This document shows, piece after piece, positions 17,099 to 25,879 of a stretch of 64,000 bases of DNA (position 1 is the stretch's first letter; each line of letters starts with the position of its first letter). Under the pieces are notes generated by a model. The model saw nothing but the letters and a program-made list of their open reading frames with translations, was not told where the DNA came from and ran no database searches. Source of the stretch: Candidatus Zixiibacteriota bacterium (GTDB lineage: Bacteria > Zixibacteria > MSB-5A5 > GN15 > FEB-12). Both the position numbers and the translations under genes were made by a program. The stretch covers positions 186,001-250,000 of the forward strand of contig JACZWU010000005.1 in the NCBI GenBank assembly GCA_022571985.1, in the 5' to 3' direction.

Positions 17099-18460
17099 TT
17101 AGAGGTCAAATATCTTACCAGGGTTGAGAATATTATGGGGGTCAAACTGCTTCTTTATTCTTCTCATTAAGTCTACCGAGCCCCTATGCTCAAGTGTAAA
17201 AAGATGTTTATGGGCAAGTCCTATGCCGTGTTCGCCGGAAATAGAACCTCCTAATTCTATGGCTTTTTTGATGATCATATCGTTCAGCTCTTTGGCCTGG
17301 CTCCATTGGCTCTGATTGTTTTTGTCTGCCAGCATCAGGGCATGCAGCAGCCCCATGCCGACATGCCCAAAAGTATGCATCAGAATTCCGATATTGTCAG
17401 CTTCATTGTGGCAGAATTGTACCATTTCAGGCAGGCAGGAGATAGGAAAAGCTACATCGTTGCGTATTATCGTAAATCCGGGTTTCAGGTGTTTGATAGC
17501 TTCGGTTACAAAATGCCTGACCTCCCAGGGGGATTGACTCGACGACAGCTCTAACTTTTCACCCTTTTGCTCTAGACAGATTGACTCAGCAGTTTCAAAA
17601 TTCGACAGATTTGAACTTTGGGTTCCATGGAATTCCAAAAACAGAGAGGGAACTTCCTCAAGGCCGTAACTTTTAAGCTGATTGAGAGCTGCCATAACTT
17701 TGCCATCAAGAAATTCTACCGCAGCTAAATCCACTCCGTAGCGGCACATCTCGGAGACTGCTCTGGCAGCGTTGATTTCATCGGAGAATTTGAAAGCAGC
17801 CTGAAGTTTATGTTCAGGTAGTCCGGCTAACTTCAAGGTAATAGCCGAGATAACCACAAGCGTTCCCTCGGAACCGGCTATTAAATCTACCAGATTATAA
17901 CCGCTGGAGCGTTTAATTGCACGGCTGCCGAGTTTAACTCTTTCTCCTGTGCCTGTGACAACTTCAAGCTCTAAAACATAATCTTTAGTGCCGCCGTATT
18001 TGACCGAGAAAATACCACTGGCGTTGGTAGAGACCATGCCGCCGATGCTGGCTAAGTTTCCTGAGCCACCGGGGGAAGGAGGGAAGAAGAGGCCGTCGGA
18101 CTTCAATTTATTATTTAAGTCGTCATAGATAAGTCCCGGCTGAACACATACTTGCAAATCCTCCGGCCAGTGGTTCAGAACCTTGGTCATGCGGCTTAAG
18201 TCAAGCACTATGCTTTGCTCAGTGGGGATTGCAGAGCCCTCCAGGGCGCTGCCACCGCCTCGGGAAGTAATTGGCACTTTATGCTCGACACAGAGTTTTA
18301 GTACCTTGCTGATATCGTCAGTAGACAAAGCCCATACAACAGCAACAGGGGTCACCGGGGGCAGGGTAGATTCATCAATTGATGCCACTCTCAACTGGTC
18401 GGGATGGGTTGAGACTTGGTCTTGGGGCAGCAGTTCTGTCAGTTTATTTAGAAAGTTCAT
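17099..18460 (-). CDS. FAD-linked oxidase, D-lactate/glycolate dehydrogenase (GlcD) family
   Basis: The 453-residue flavoenzyme would oxidise a D-2-hydroxy acid such as D-lactate or glycolate. The PCMH-type FAD-binding domain occupies about residues 35-215, with TSRGGGSALEGSAIP, FPPSPGGSGNLASIGGM and GSEGTLVVIS as the FAD-contacting segments. The C-terminal FAD-oxidase domain ends with the conserved SGEHGIGLAHKHLF near residue 410. The length is normal for a single-subunit enzyme and no Fe-S domain is fused. No glcE or glcF partner lies nearby, so it may act alone or with a quinone or other acceptor. The exact substrate cannot be read from the sequence. Confidence 0.9.
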   Translation of the reverse strand: MNFLNKLTELLPQDQVSTHPDQLRVASIDESTLPPVTPVAVVWALSTDDISKVLKLCVEHKVPITSRGGGSALEGSAIPTEQSIVLDLSRMTKVLNHWPEDLQVCVQPGLIYDDLNNKLKSDGLFFPPSPGGSGNLASIGGMVSTNASGIFSVKYGGTKDYVLELEVVTGTGERVKLGSRAIKRSSGYNLVDLIAGSEGTLVVISAITLKLAGLPEHKLQAAFKFSDEINAARAVSEMCRYGVDLAAVEFLDGKVMAALNQLKSYGLEEVPSLFLEFHGTQSSNLSNFETAESICLEQKGEKLELSSSQSPWEVRHFVTEAIKHLKPGFTIIRNDVAFPISCLPEMVQFCHNEADNIGILMHTFGHVGMGLLHALMLADKNNQSQWSQAKELNDMIIKKAIELGGSISGEHGIGLAHKHLFTLEHRGSVDLMRRIKKQFDPHNILNPGKIFDL

Positions 18461-18526
18461 TGGTTCGCTATTAAAGGGAAGTTAAAGGAAAAATGAAAGT
18501 TAGAATTTGAAACTTGACTAAAAGGG

Positions 18527-19426
18527 TCAACGTTTTAGTAACATCTCGATATACTTCCTGTGACCTTCAAAGAACATAGTGCAATAATATATCCCATCAG
18601 GAACAGCCAGTTGATAATTATTAGTACCATTCCAGGTAAATGAACTTATACCGGCCAGATAATATTGACTAAAATCATACACTACTTGTCCTGAATCATT
18701 AGTTATTCTAAATCTGACATTGGACGCAAAAGGTATCGCAAAGGGAATAACAGTTTCGTTGCTGAATGGATCGGGACTGTTCTGACCTAAAACAAATTCG
18801 GTTTGCAGTAGGCTGGCGTTGACAGGCTGGCCTTCATATGTGGCCATTTCAAGTGATACCACTTCGCCGTACACTTCGAGGAAGTCACCTGTAAACCAGT
18901 CGCCATGGTACGACCACAACAGAATTCTGGTGTTTTTTCCGTCATAAGCATATTCTATATCCATATTGTCAGTCATTCGCTGAATTGACCTATTTCCGGC
19001 TACTACCACGAGAACAGCGCCAATTCGGACATCATCAAGCACCTTCAATACGCCTCTTCTTTCGTCATAAGTGTAACTAACTTCCAGAGGAGTGATTATC
19101 GAGTAAGGTAGGGCATCTCCGATAACGATTCGTGATAAATGTACAAGGTCGGCCACCGTCAAATTCAAGCCATCTCTATTGACGTCGGTTGTGGCGATCT
19201 GAGACTCCCTTTCAATGGTGAACACGGTCAGGCCATAGACGAAGTAGTTACTGAACAAAACAGCATCGGCTACCTCATTAGCAATACCGTTTATATTTAC
19301 ATCTCCAGGTTGAAATTTCGGTTGGGGAGGACCGATAACTTGGGTTTTATCAGAACAGCTTCCCAATATTAACATGAGAGCAAATACTAAAATAGAAAGC
19401 GTAAATTTTTGGAGGGCGCCTAACAT
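18527..19426 (-). CDS. Dockerin-type lipoprotein with C-terminal sorting-like domain
   Basis: The 299-residue protein has a lipoprotein signal (LMLILGSCSDK) and a pair of dockerin-type Ca2+-loop repeats at about residues 40-110: GDVNINGIANEVADAVLFS and TDVNRDGLNLTVADLVHLS. A middle beta domain follows. The last 85 residues match the FlgD-like/type IX-type sorting pattern: FVLGQNSPDPFSNETVIPF, then VRFRITNDSGQVV, FTWNGTN and PDGIYYC, ending in Lys-Arg. A lipid anchor together with a sorting-like C-terminus is an odd combination. It lies directly downstream of a larger protein with the same parts and probably arose from the same architecture. Confidence 0.82.
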   Translation of the reverse strand: MLGALQKFTLSILVFALMLILGSCSDKTQVIGPPQPKFQPGDVNINGIANEVADAVLFSNYFVYGLTVFTIERESQIATTDVNRDGLNLTVADLVHLSRIVIGDALPYSIITPLEVSYTYDERRGVLKVLDDVRIGAVLVVVAGNRSIQRMTDNMDIEYAYDGKNTRILLWSYHGDWFTGDFLEVYGEVVSLEMATYEGQPVNASLLQTEFVLGQNSPDPFSNETVIPFAIPFASNVRFRITNDSGQVVYDFSQYYLAGISSFTWNGTNNYQLAVPDGIYYCTMFFEGHRKYIEMLLKR

Positions 19427-19480
19427 ATTGAAATTTAATCCTTAATCTCTTTTTTCAAAGGCATTTTTGGAATATTCAGC

Positions 19481-21721
19481 CTATTTCAGCAAAATCATTT
19501 TTTTCGACGAGACAAAATCTCCGGCGGTAATTCTGTAATAATAAACACCGCTGCCAACGGTCTGTCCCAAATTCGAGCTGCCGTCCCAGTAGATGGTATG
19601 AGAACCAGCGGAGTATCGATTAGTAACGTTGTAAACTAACTGACCCAGAATATTGATAATTTCGAAACTGACTTCCGAGGCTCTGGGCAAATCGAATTTG
19701 ATAGTAGTCTCAATGTTAAAAGGGTTGGGGTAGTTGTTATAAAGGGCAAATTCGGTCGGCAGGTTGTCCGGGTTGTCAGCAATATCCGTGCTGATATCAA
19801 TGACAGAATTTACCTTGGCGCCCATATTGGTAGCAGTATGAGCTTCAACAAGCTGACCTGAACCGGAGTAGCTTATCAGCGGCCCCGGTGATATGAAGAT
19901 AGAATCGGCAGGACGAAGTTTTCGAGGATAGATGAGCATTTTGGTTTGTCCGTTATCAAAATTGTGAACAACATGAAAATTTGTGTCAATAATAGCTGGA
20001 GTGACCTCCCCATCAAAAATCAGCCAGACTGCCCCAAGAGAGTCGACAGTATTGACACTAATCATTTGTGAAGAATTGTTCTGTTGAAAAGTAGCGATAT
20101 TAGACGAAGTAGTATCAAAGTCTACGGCGCACGAAGGACCGCCAATAAGATGCGTTGACATAAAAACGAAGTCTTCAATTGTCAAAAAGATGCTGTCGAG
20201 ATTCACATCCGTATTATATATCTGCTTATTCGGGTCTTTTGTAAATACCTGCTCTCCGTTCAAGAAATAGTTACTAAATATGACCCAATCTGCAATTTCG
20301 CAGGAAAGACCATTAAGGTTTATATCACCCATATCAAGAGTGATTCTGCAATTTCTTCCGAAACCACAATTGAAATAATAGGTAGAAATCTCATGTCCCC
20401 ATAGATTCGAAGCCTGTGATCCGACAAGATCTCCTTTACCTTCGTAGTCAAAGAGAAACAGTGAGCCGGAATCAACTGCGCCGTATGCCGCGACAATAAC
20501 CCGGGTGTATACTCCGTCATAATCGCTATTAAAAATATAGTCCAGATTCTCATTTTCAGGCGTTATCTCACCAAAAAATTTGAGCCATAGCACCGGAATT
20601 TGTGTTTCTGTGTCGAGATAAATTGACTTAGTATCACGGTCATTGACAATGTAATTGTCACCGTAAATAGTGATGTCGTTTGTTGAATCAGGGTCAAGTC
20701 CTTCAACACGTATTCTTGCAAATTGAATTAAGTCTTCTAATTTCAGAGACTGTCCGTCCTTGTTGATATCGGTCGCGGCAATCTGCTTATTTGGATTGAT
20801 TTTAAAAGCAGAAACACCTCTATAGAAAAAACTGGCAAATAGTGCGACGTCATGCACGCTATATGGAAACCCGTCAAGATCAATATCCCCGACCGAAAAT
20901 TGACTCTCGTCACATTTTATGTACACACCGCCGTTGTAGAAATTGATCAACGGTAAAAGAGGATAATTTGAATTTGAGTCTTTATAGCAAGTATCTGCCG
21001 GGCCACTTAAGGAAGGAAAAGTATCAGTAGGCTGAATTAATTGACTACTACTATAAACTCCTTTGGCGGCAGCTAGCTTTTGGTTAAATTGTGGTCCTTC
21101 AGGATCATTGAACGAAATCGCGTTATCACCGCAGTCATACCAAATGAATTCGACAGGAACAAATGCGCAAGTGGAGTCTATATTTTCGGAAATTGAAAAC
21201 TTTAACGTAAAAAAATCTGCTACCGTATTAGGATTAAAGCAGAGCGGATGATGACAGCAGACGTTGGTTTCAGCAATACCAACGACTCGGATTGCTCCGT
21301 TCGGACAGTAGTTTGGGCCGCAATACGACGAAGAGTCATAGTATCTGTAGTTAAAGTATTCCCATTCACAATAGCCATCGGCATAAAAAAGAGGACCTTC
21401 TTCAACATCGACAAATTGCATAATCGAGTTATCGAAATTCATGAGAAAATCGAAGCCGTACATATCATAAGGCGAGTAGTTGAGCGTTACCGGTAAGTAA
21501 ATTATTGACCCGGGTTCAACATCATAAACCGTCCCTATTTCAATTACAAAATTGCTGTCTGATGATGACGAATTTGACCCCAAAGAACTGCCGGGCAGAT
21601 TCTTAAACTGGGACTGGATAAAATTATAGAAATCGCTGCTATCGTTGTCTGCCAAGGCAGAATGCGAGAACAATGAAAACGTTAAGATTAGGACGACTGC
21701 AGAAATAGTAAGAAACTTCAT
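19481..21721 (-). CDS. Large secreted protein: cohesin-like domain, two dockerin pairs, C-terminal sorting domain
   Basis: The 746-residue protein has a signal peptide (ending near HSALAD). About residues 50-235 read like a cohesin-type beta-sandwich (PGSIIYLPVTLNYSPYDMYG, FDNSIMQFVDVEEGPLF). Two dockerin-type regions follow near 272-345 (GDIDLDGFPYSVHDVALFA, TDINKDGQSLKLEDLI) and 462-540 (GDINLNGLSCEIADWVIFS, TDVNLDSIFLTIEDFV), each followed by a beta domain. The C-terminus from about 652 is the FlgD-like/type IX-type sorting domain (NNYPNPFNIETTIKF, GSGVYYYRITAG, KKMILLK). This points to a secreted or surface-attached structural or adhesive protein. No catalytic domain is visible. Confidence 0.85.
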   Translation of the reverse strand: MKFLTISAVVLILTFSLFSHSALADNDSSDFYNFIQSQFKNLPGSSLGSNSSSSDSNFVIEIGTVYDVEPGSIIYLPVTLNYSPYDMYGFDFLMNFDNSIMQFVDVEEGPLFYADGYCEWEYFNYRYYDSSSYCGPNYCPNGAIRVVGIAETNVCCHHPLCFNPNTVADFFTLKFSISENIDSTCAFVPVEFIWYDCGDNAISFNDPEGPQFNQKLAAAKGVYSSSQLIQPTDTFPSLSGPADTCYKDSNSNYPLLPLINFYNGGVYIKCDESQFSVGDIDLDGFPYSVHDVALFASFFYRGVSAFKINPNKQIAATDINKDGQSLKLEDLIQFARIRVEGLDPDSTNDITIYGDNYIVNDRDTKSIYLDTETQIPVLWLKFFGEITPENENLDYIFNSDYDGVYTRVIVAAYGAVDSGSLFLFDYEGKGDLVGSQASNLWGHEISTYYFNCGFGRNCRITLDMGDINLNGLSCEIADWVIFSNYFLNGEQVFTKDPNKQIYNTDVNLDSIFLTIEDFVFMSTHLIGGPSCAVDFDTTSSNIATFQQNNSSQMISVNTVDSLGAVWLIFDGEVTPAIIDTNFHVVHNFDNGQTKMLIYPRKLRPADSIFISPGPLISYSGSGQLVEAHTATNMGAKVNSVIDISTDIADNPDNLPTEFALYNNYPNPFNIETTIKFDLPRASEVSFEIINILGQLVYNVTNRYSAGSHTIYWDGSSNLGQTVGSGVYYYRITAGDFVSSKKMILLK

Positions 21722-21848
21722 AATTAGCTAATTTGCATGGTTCAATATATCAACTATTACAGATTAAGCAAGCCCTTTTTTATGAGCTATTTCAGCTCAA
21801 ATTTTTAATTGAGCATATCAGATAAAGCCGTAAATTGTCTTTCAAATT

Positions 21849-23276
21849 ATGGCTAAGAAGAAAACAGATAAAGTCAGGCCTCAGGTCTTAAAGGGGTTTC
21901 GGGATTACCCGCCGCCGGAGCAGATTGCCCGCGAAAATATGATAGGTAATGTCCGCTCAGCCGTAGAATTGATGGGTTTTCTGCCCCTTCAGACAGCTTC
22001 GCTGGAATTAGCCGAGACTCTTTTGGGGCAGCATTATACCGAAGACAACCTCTCGGAGCTGTTTGGGTTTGTCGGGCCGGATGAAGTCAAGATGGCTTTG
22101 CGCTATGAGTTTACTGTCTCGCTGGCCAGATATGTAGCCGCAAATCCGAACTTAGCTTTGCCCTTTCGGCGGTATCAATATGGCAATGTCTGGCGGGTAG
22201 ATAAACCGGGCCCGGGCAGGTTTCGCGAATTCATGCAGTTTGATATCGATATAGTCGGCAGCAGCAATATCTTAGCCGATGCCGAAATTATTGCCACGAT
22301 GGTGGCGGTCTTTGACCTGATCGGCATTCAAAAATATAAAGTTAAATACTCCAGCCGTAAAATCATGAACGGTTTGATTAAGTTTGCCGGTATCGCCGAC
22401 GACAAAGCGGCCGACGTTATGCGCGTGGTCGACAAACTCGACAAGCAGGGCAAAAAAGCCGTGATAGCAGAGCTTGGTGCGGGACGGACCGACAGGTCGG
22501 GCGATAAAATAAAAGGCGTAGGACTAACCGATAAGCAAATCGCCGAGATTGAAAAGTTTCTCGATGCCACCAGTGGCTCCGGCAATACGCTCGAAACTGC
22601 CGAGAGTCTGCTGGGCTCTGTGGAAGTTTCAGCCGAAGGCATCAGCGATCTCAAATCAATCGAGTCGCATCTGTCATCAATGAATATTGACAATAGCAAA
22701 ACCGAAATCGATTTAACTATCGTTCGCGGCCTGGCCTACTACACCGGACCGGTATTTGAAACGACACTTCTGGATCTGCCCGAATTCGGCTCGGTCTTTT
22801 CGGGCGGGCGTTATGATAATCTTGTCTCGCGCTTCACCGGGCAACAAATCCCCGGCACCGGAGCTTCGATAGGAGTCGACCGGCTTCTGGCGGCTTTAAT
22901 AGAATTAAAAGCGCTGAAACTTGAACAGTCAATTTCAAAAGTCCTGGTTACCGTAATGGACCCGGAGCGTCTGTCGGATTATTTGAAAATGCTCTATCAA
23001 ATTCGCGAAGCGGGAATTCCATCTGAGATTTATGTCGGTGACTCCAAAAACATCACCAAGCAGGTCAAGTACGCCGATAAAGTAGGCATTCCGTTTGTGG
23101 TGATTGTCGGCTCGGATGAATTCGCCGCAGGTCAAGTTACAATCAAAAATCTCAAAGCAGGCCAGGAGAAAGCCAAAGAAACCTCCGAGCGCGAAGAATG
23201 GCTCAAAGCTGAAGAAATTCAGGTAACGATTGGCGCAGATAGGATGGTGGAGTATTTGAAAGGGGAGCTGGGGTGA
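21849..23276 (+). CDS. hisS: Histidyl-tRNA synthetase
   Basis: The 475-residue class II synthetase charges tRNA-His. The N-terminus has KGFRDYPPPEQIARE, motif 2 is YQYGNVWRVDKPGPGRFREF near residue 118, the histidine-binding segment is VRGLAYYTGPVFE near 293, and motif 3 is GTGASIGVDRL near 340. The Rossmann-like anticodon-binding domain fills the last 100 residues. It is longer than typical bacterial enzymes (about 420), with an extra helical insert at about 170-290. There is no obvious ribosome-binding site before the ATG. The stop overlaps the GTG of the next gene by four bases. Confidence 0.93.
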   Translation: MAKKKTDKVRPQVLKGFRDYPPPEQIARENMIGNVRSAVELMGFLPLQTASLELAETLLGQHYTEDNLSELFGFVGPDEVKMALRYEFTVSLARYVAANPNLALPFRRYQYGNVWRVDKPGPGRFREFMQFDIDIVGSSNILADAEIIATMVAVFDLIGIQKYKVKYSSRKIMNGLIKFAGIADDKAADVMRVVDKLDKQGKKAVIAELGAGRTDRSGDKIKGVGLTDKQIAEIEKFLDATSGSGNTLETAESLLGSVEVSAEGISDLKSIESHLSSMNIDNSKTEIDLTIVRGLAYYTGPVFETTLLDLPEFGSVFSGGRYDNLVSRFTGQQIPGTGASIGVDRLLAALIELKALKLEQSISKVLVTVMDPERLSDYLKMLYQIREAGIPSEIYVGDSKNITKQVKYADKVGIPFVVIVGSDEFAAGQVTIKNLKAGQEKAKETSEREEWLKAEEIQVTIGADRMVEYLKGELG

Positions 23277-23902
23277 TCGAAGCAGCCGTTCTCGCATTTG
23301 CAACTTTTTGTGTGGCATACTTTATTGGTCGAAGTAGACGCAAGATTAGTATTGAGCTAGCACGTTCTTGGTGGGAATCGTATTTGTCCGTACTGTTGTC
23401 TTCCCTTCTAGCAATTAGTGGAGGATTATTCTTGTATTTTTGGCAATTAAACTCTGAGGAGGATAGACAACGAAAAGAATATATGCAATTGCTATCTAAC
23501 GAAATCGGCTTTATAAAAGGCTCGATAGACAACCTAGGTGAGACCCGCATTATTATTGGTCAGGACACTCTTAAAACAAAATTGTTATATTTGCCTAGCA
23601 TAATTTTAGAGGACGCGGGGAGAAGTGGTCTATTTCCTCAATCTCGTTCATGGAACATGCTAGGTGTAGCGGCACTAATTCATGAACATAAACTATATAC
23701 TGATTACTTAATTTCGTCAATGGCAATCGGCGCGGCTAATCCTGATTTGGGAAGTCGGATTTTTCATGCAGTTCAGCTTTTGAATCAGACAAGATCGCAA
23801 ATTCATGAGGGCACTCGCAAAATTGTAAATCAATTGAACTTACCCAAACCGGAGATGCTAGACATAACGTTTCCCCCTAAGGTTGATACAATTAGCATGT
23901 AG
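23273..23902 (+). CDS. Small membrane protein of unknown function, coupled to hisS
   Basis: The 209-residue protein starts at a GTG that overlaps the hisS stop (GTGA), with AGGGGAG five bases upstream, so translational coupling is well supported. Two hydrophobic helices lie at about residues 3-20 and 38-58 (YLSVLLSSLLAISGGLFLYF). A charged linker and a mostly helical soluble part follow. I recognise no family. Its base composition is more AT-rich than hisS, which suggests separate origin despite the overlap. It is followed by a cluster of palindromic repeats. Confidence 0.65.
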   Translation: MIEAAVLAFATFCVAYFIGRSRRKISIELARSWWESYLSVLLSSLLAISGGLFLYFWQLNSEEDRQRKEYMQLLSNEIGFIKGSIDNLGETRIIIGQDTLKTKLLYLPSIILEDAGRSGLFPQSRSWNMLGVAALIHEHKLYTDYLISSMAIGAANPDLGSRIFHAVQLLNQTRSQIHEGTRKIVNQLNLPKPEMLDITFPPKVDTISM

Positions 23903-24080
23903 GTCGGGACCCTTTTGAGTGGGCGGCAGATGTCCTCATCTGCCCCCTTTTCGACACTTCTAAACTAGGTGTTCGAATTACGGACTGGATTCCACGTCAA
24001 GCGTGGAATGACGGAGAAGATAGATTCCCGACTACTCCCCGTGTCTTCGCACGGGACTAAGACGGGAATGACAAGGGTAA
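23898..24080. repeat. Cluster of short palindromic intergenic repeats (cluster 1)
   Basis: This stretch holds a GTAGGTCGGGACCC element, a hairpin GGCAGATG-TCCT-CATCTGCC, a unit GGATTCCACG-TCAAG-CGTGGAATGAC (about 23987-24012) and a longer unit that opens with GATTCCCG and closes with CGGGAATGACA (24024-24073). The pattern GGATTCC...GGAATGAC and the GTAGG leader recur in three other intergenic clusters in this window. These resemble REP-type non-coding repeats. No gene is seen here. Confidence 0.7.
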
Positions 24081-24140
24081 CAGGGCAAGCTTCCTGATCT
24101 TTATGAAACTATTTCATTCATTGTGCGTACTCATTGATAA

Positions 24141-25322
24141 GTGAAAAAGTTCATAACAAAATTACTGATTATCGCCTCACTTTTGACGCTCGCTCTCTAT
24201 GTTGCTGCTCATATTTTTGTGCCTGGAATTATAGATAAAAAGTATAATTCTATCTTTACCAGCCCTCCATATAACGTTGCTTCACTAGAAGCCACGAAAC
24301 TTCACGAAGAGCTGCTTATAGCAGATTTGCATTCTGACGCTTTAATCTGGGGCAGAGACCTTTTAGAAAACAATGACAGAGGGCACGTGGACATTCCCCG
24401 GCTCTTAGAAGGCAATATTGCATTGCAAGTTTTTTCTGTGCCCACTAAAGTACCAAAGAAGAGGAGCCAATGGGGAACAGATCCTGACCAGCTTAATTTG
24501 ATAACTCTATCAGCTATAACGATGGCCTGGCCAATATCCAGTTGGTTCAACTTAAGCAGCAGGGTAACTCATTTGGGCGGTTATCTTAACGAAGTTGCAG
24601 AAGATTCTGATGGCAAGTTTAGAGTCATTAAAACTTCTTCGGGACTCAATGAACTTTTTAAGGAGCGCGAAAGAAAGAAAGAACTTACAGGAGGAATTCT
24701 TGCTATTGAAGGATTACATGCCCTGGATGGAGAAATAGAAAACCTTGACCTGTTCTATAAATCAGGATATCGGATAATGGGATTGGTGCATCATTTCGAC
24801 AACATGATAGGCGGGTCATCGTACGGTCTCAAAAAAGGCGGCCTGACGGAATTCGGAAGGCGAATAGTTGAACGAATGGATGAACTGGGAATAATCATTG
24901 ATCTGGCACATGCCTCAGAGCAGCTCATCAAAGACGTATTGGAAGTTACCAGTCGACCGGTAGTAGTATCACACACCGGGGTCAAAGGTACCTGCAAAAG
25001 AACACGAAATCTTGGTGATGACCAAGTTAGGGCGATAGCTGAAAAGGGAGGCCTGATTGGTATAGGTTTCTGGAGAGGTGCGGTATGCGGAACACAACCT
25101 ACCGACATTGCCCGAGCAATCAGATATACTGTTGAACTTGTGAGAATTGAACATGTTGCACTGGGATCAGATTTCGATGGTGATTCTATGCCCTTTGATG
25201 CCACCGGCATGGTTCAAATAACCGAGGCCCTATTAAGCGAAGGTTTTTCAGAATCCGAAATAAAGAAAATTATGGGGGAAAACTTAATCGGATTCCTCCT
25301 GGAAAATCTTCCTGAAAAGTAG
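24141..25322 (+). CDS. Membrane dipeptidase, M19 (renal dipeptidase-like) family
   Basis: The 393-residue enzyme has one N-terminal membrane anchor (LLIIASLLTLALYVAAHIF). The metal-binding TIM-barrel motifs of family M19 follow: ADLHSDAL near residue 60 (HxD), the bridging Glu in AIEGLHAL near 191, HHFDN near 215, SHTGV near 278 and GSDFDG near 340. The family hydrolyses dipeptides, often with a D-residue at the C-terminal side, and some members act on amide or lactone substrates. The start is a GTG without a clear ribosome-binding site. It is flanked on both sides by repeat clusters. The active site probably faces the periplasm. Confidence 0.9.
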   Translation: MKKFITKLLIIASLLTLALYVAAHIFVPGIIDKKYNSIFTSPPYNVASLEATKLHEELLIADLHSDALIWGRDLLENNDRGHVDIPRLLEGNIALQVFSVPTKVPKKRSQWGTDPDQLNLITLSAITMAWPISSWFNLSSRVTHLGGYLNEVAEDSDGKFRVIKTSSGLNELFKERERKKELTGGILAIEGLHALDGEIENLDLFYKSGYRIMGLVHHFDNMIGGSSYGLKKGGLTEFGRRIVERMDELGIIIDLAHASEQLIKDVLEVTSRPVVVSHTGVKGTCKRTRNLGDDQVRAIAEKGGLIGIGFWRGAVCGTQPTDIARAIRYTVELVRIEHVALGSDFDGDSMPFDATGMVQITEALLSEGFSESEIKKIMGENLIGFLLENLPEK

Positions 25323-25760
25323 CTGGGTCGCCCATCCGCTTGCGGCCATGGTCCTGAGCGAAGTCGAAGGGTGGGTTCTAAGCATACGAATATAAAATCT
25401 CAACTTCACTGCTCGTATTGCCGCCTGGATTCCACGTCAAGCCCCTCGACTTTGCTCGGGATTAAAACGTGGAATGACGATTATGGTTTGGAATGACAGA
25501 AAAGATGGATTCCAGCCTCCGCCCCGTGTCTTCGCACGGGACTAAAGCGGGAAAAATCAATTCTTGTAGGTCAGGACCCGCCTCTTTGGCGTGGTCCTGA
25601 CGTTTCTCGTTTCATGCTTCGACTCCTGCGAGTACTTGGGACTTTGTCTGCTCAGCATGACTAACGAAGAAGATGGATTCCCGACAACAGCATTCGGGAA
25701 TGACAAGGAGGGGCAGAAATGATAAGGTGGCAGAGAAAACAGAAACGAGCGAAGCATAAG
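25321..25760. repeat. Cluster of short palindromic intergenic repeats (cluster 2)
   Basis: The intergenic region holds no credible gene. It contains a TCCTGAGCGAAGTCGAAGGG unit (25352-25371), two or three GGATTCC...GGAATGAC units (25426-25475, 25506-25553, 25674-25703), a GTAGG-led hairpin with stem GTCAGGACC/GGTCCTGAC (25566-25601), and a TCATGCT...AGCATGA inverted pair (25611-25660). One unit carries an insert with a CTCGACTTTGCTCGGG segment related to the first motif, so elements are nested. Confidence 0.75.
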
Positions 25761-25879
25761 AGCCGCTTCGCGGCCTTTTACCTTGACTTGAATATACCGC
25801 CCGCATATTATCGGACTCGTTAACCGGATTCTATGAACCCAGAGGCAAAGAAACTGACAGGAAAGTTATACCAAGATAT

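Noticed and set aside
25557-25806. Two small minus-strand frames in repeat cluster 2
   Set aside because: They consist of palindromic repeat units, without a ribosome-binding site or domain features.
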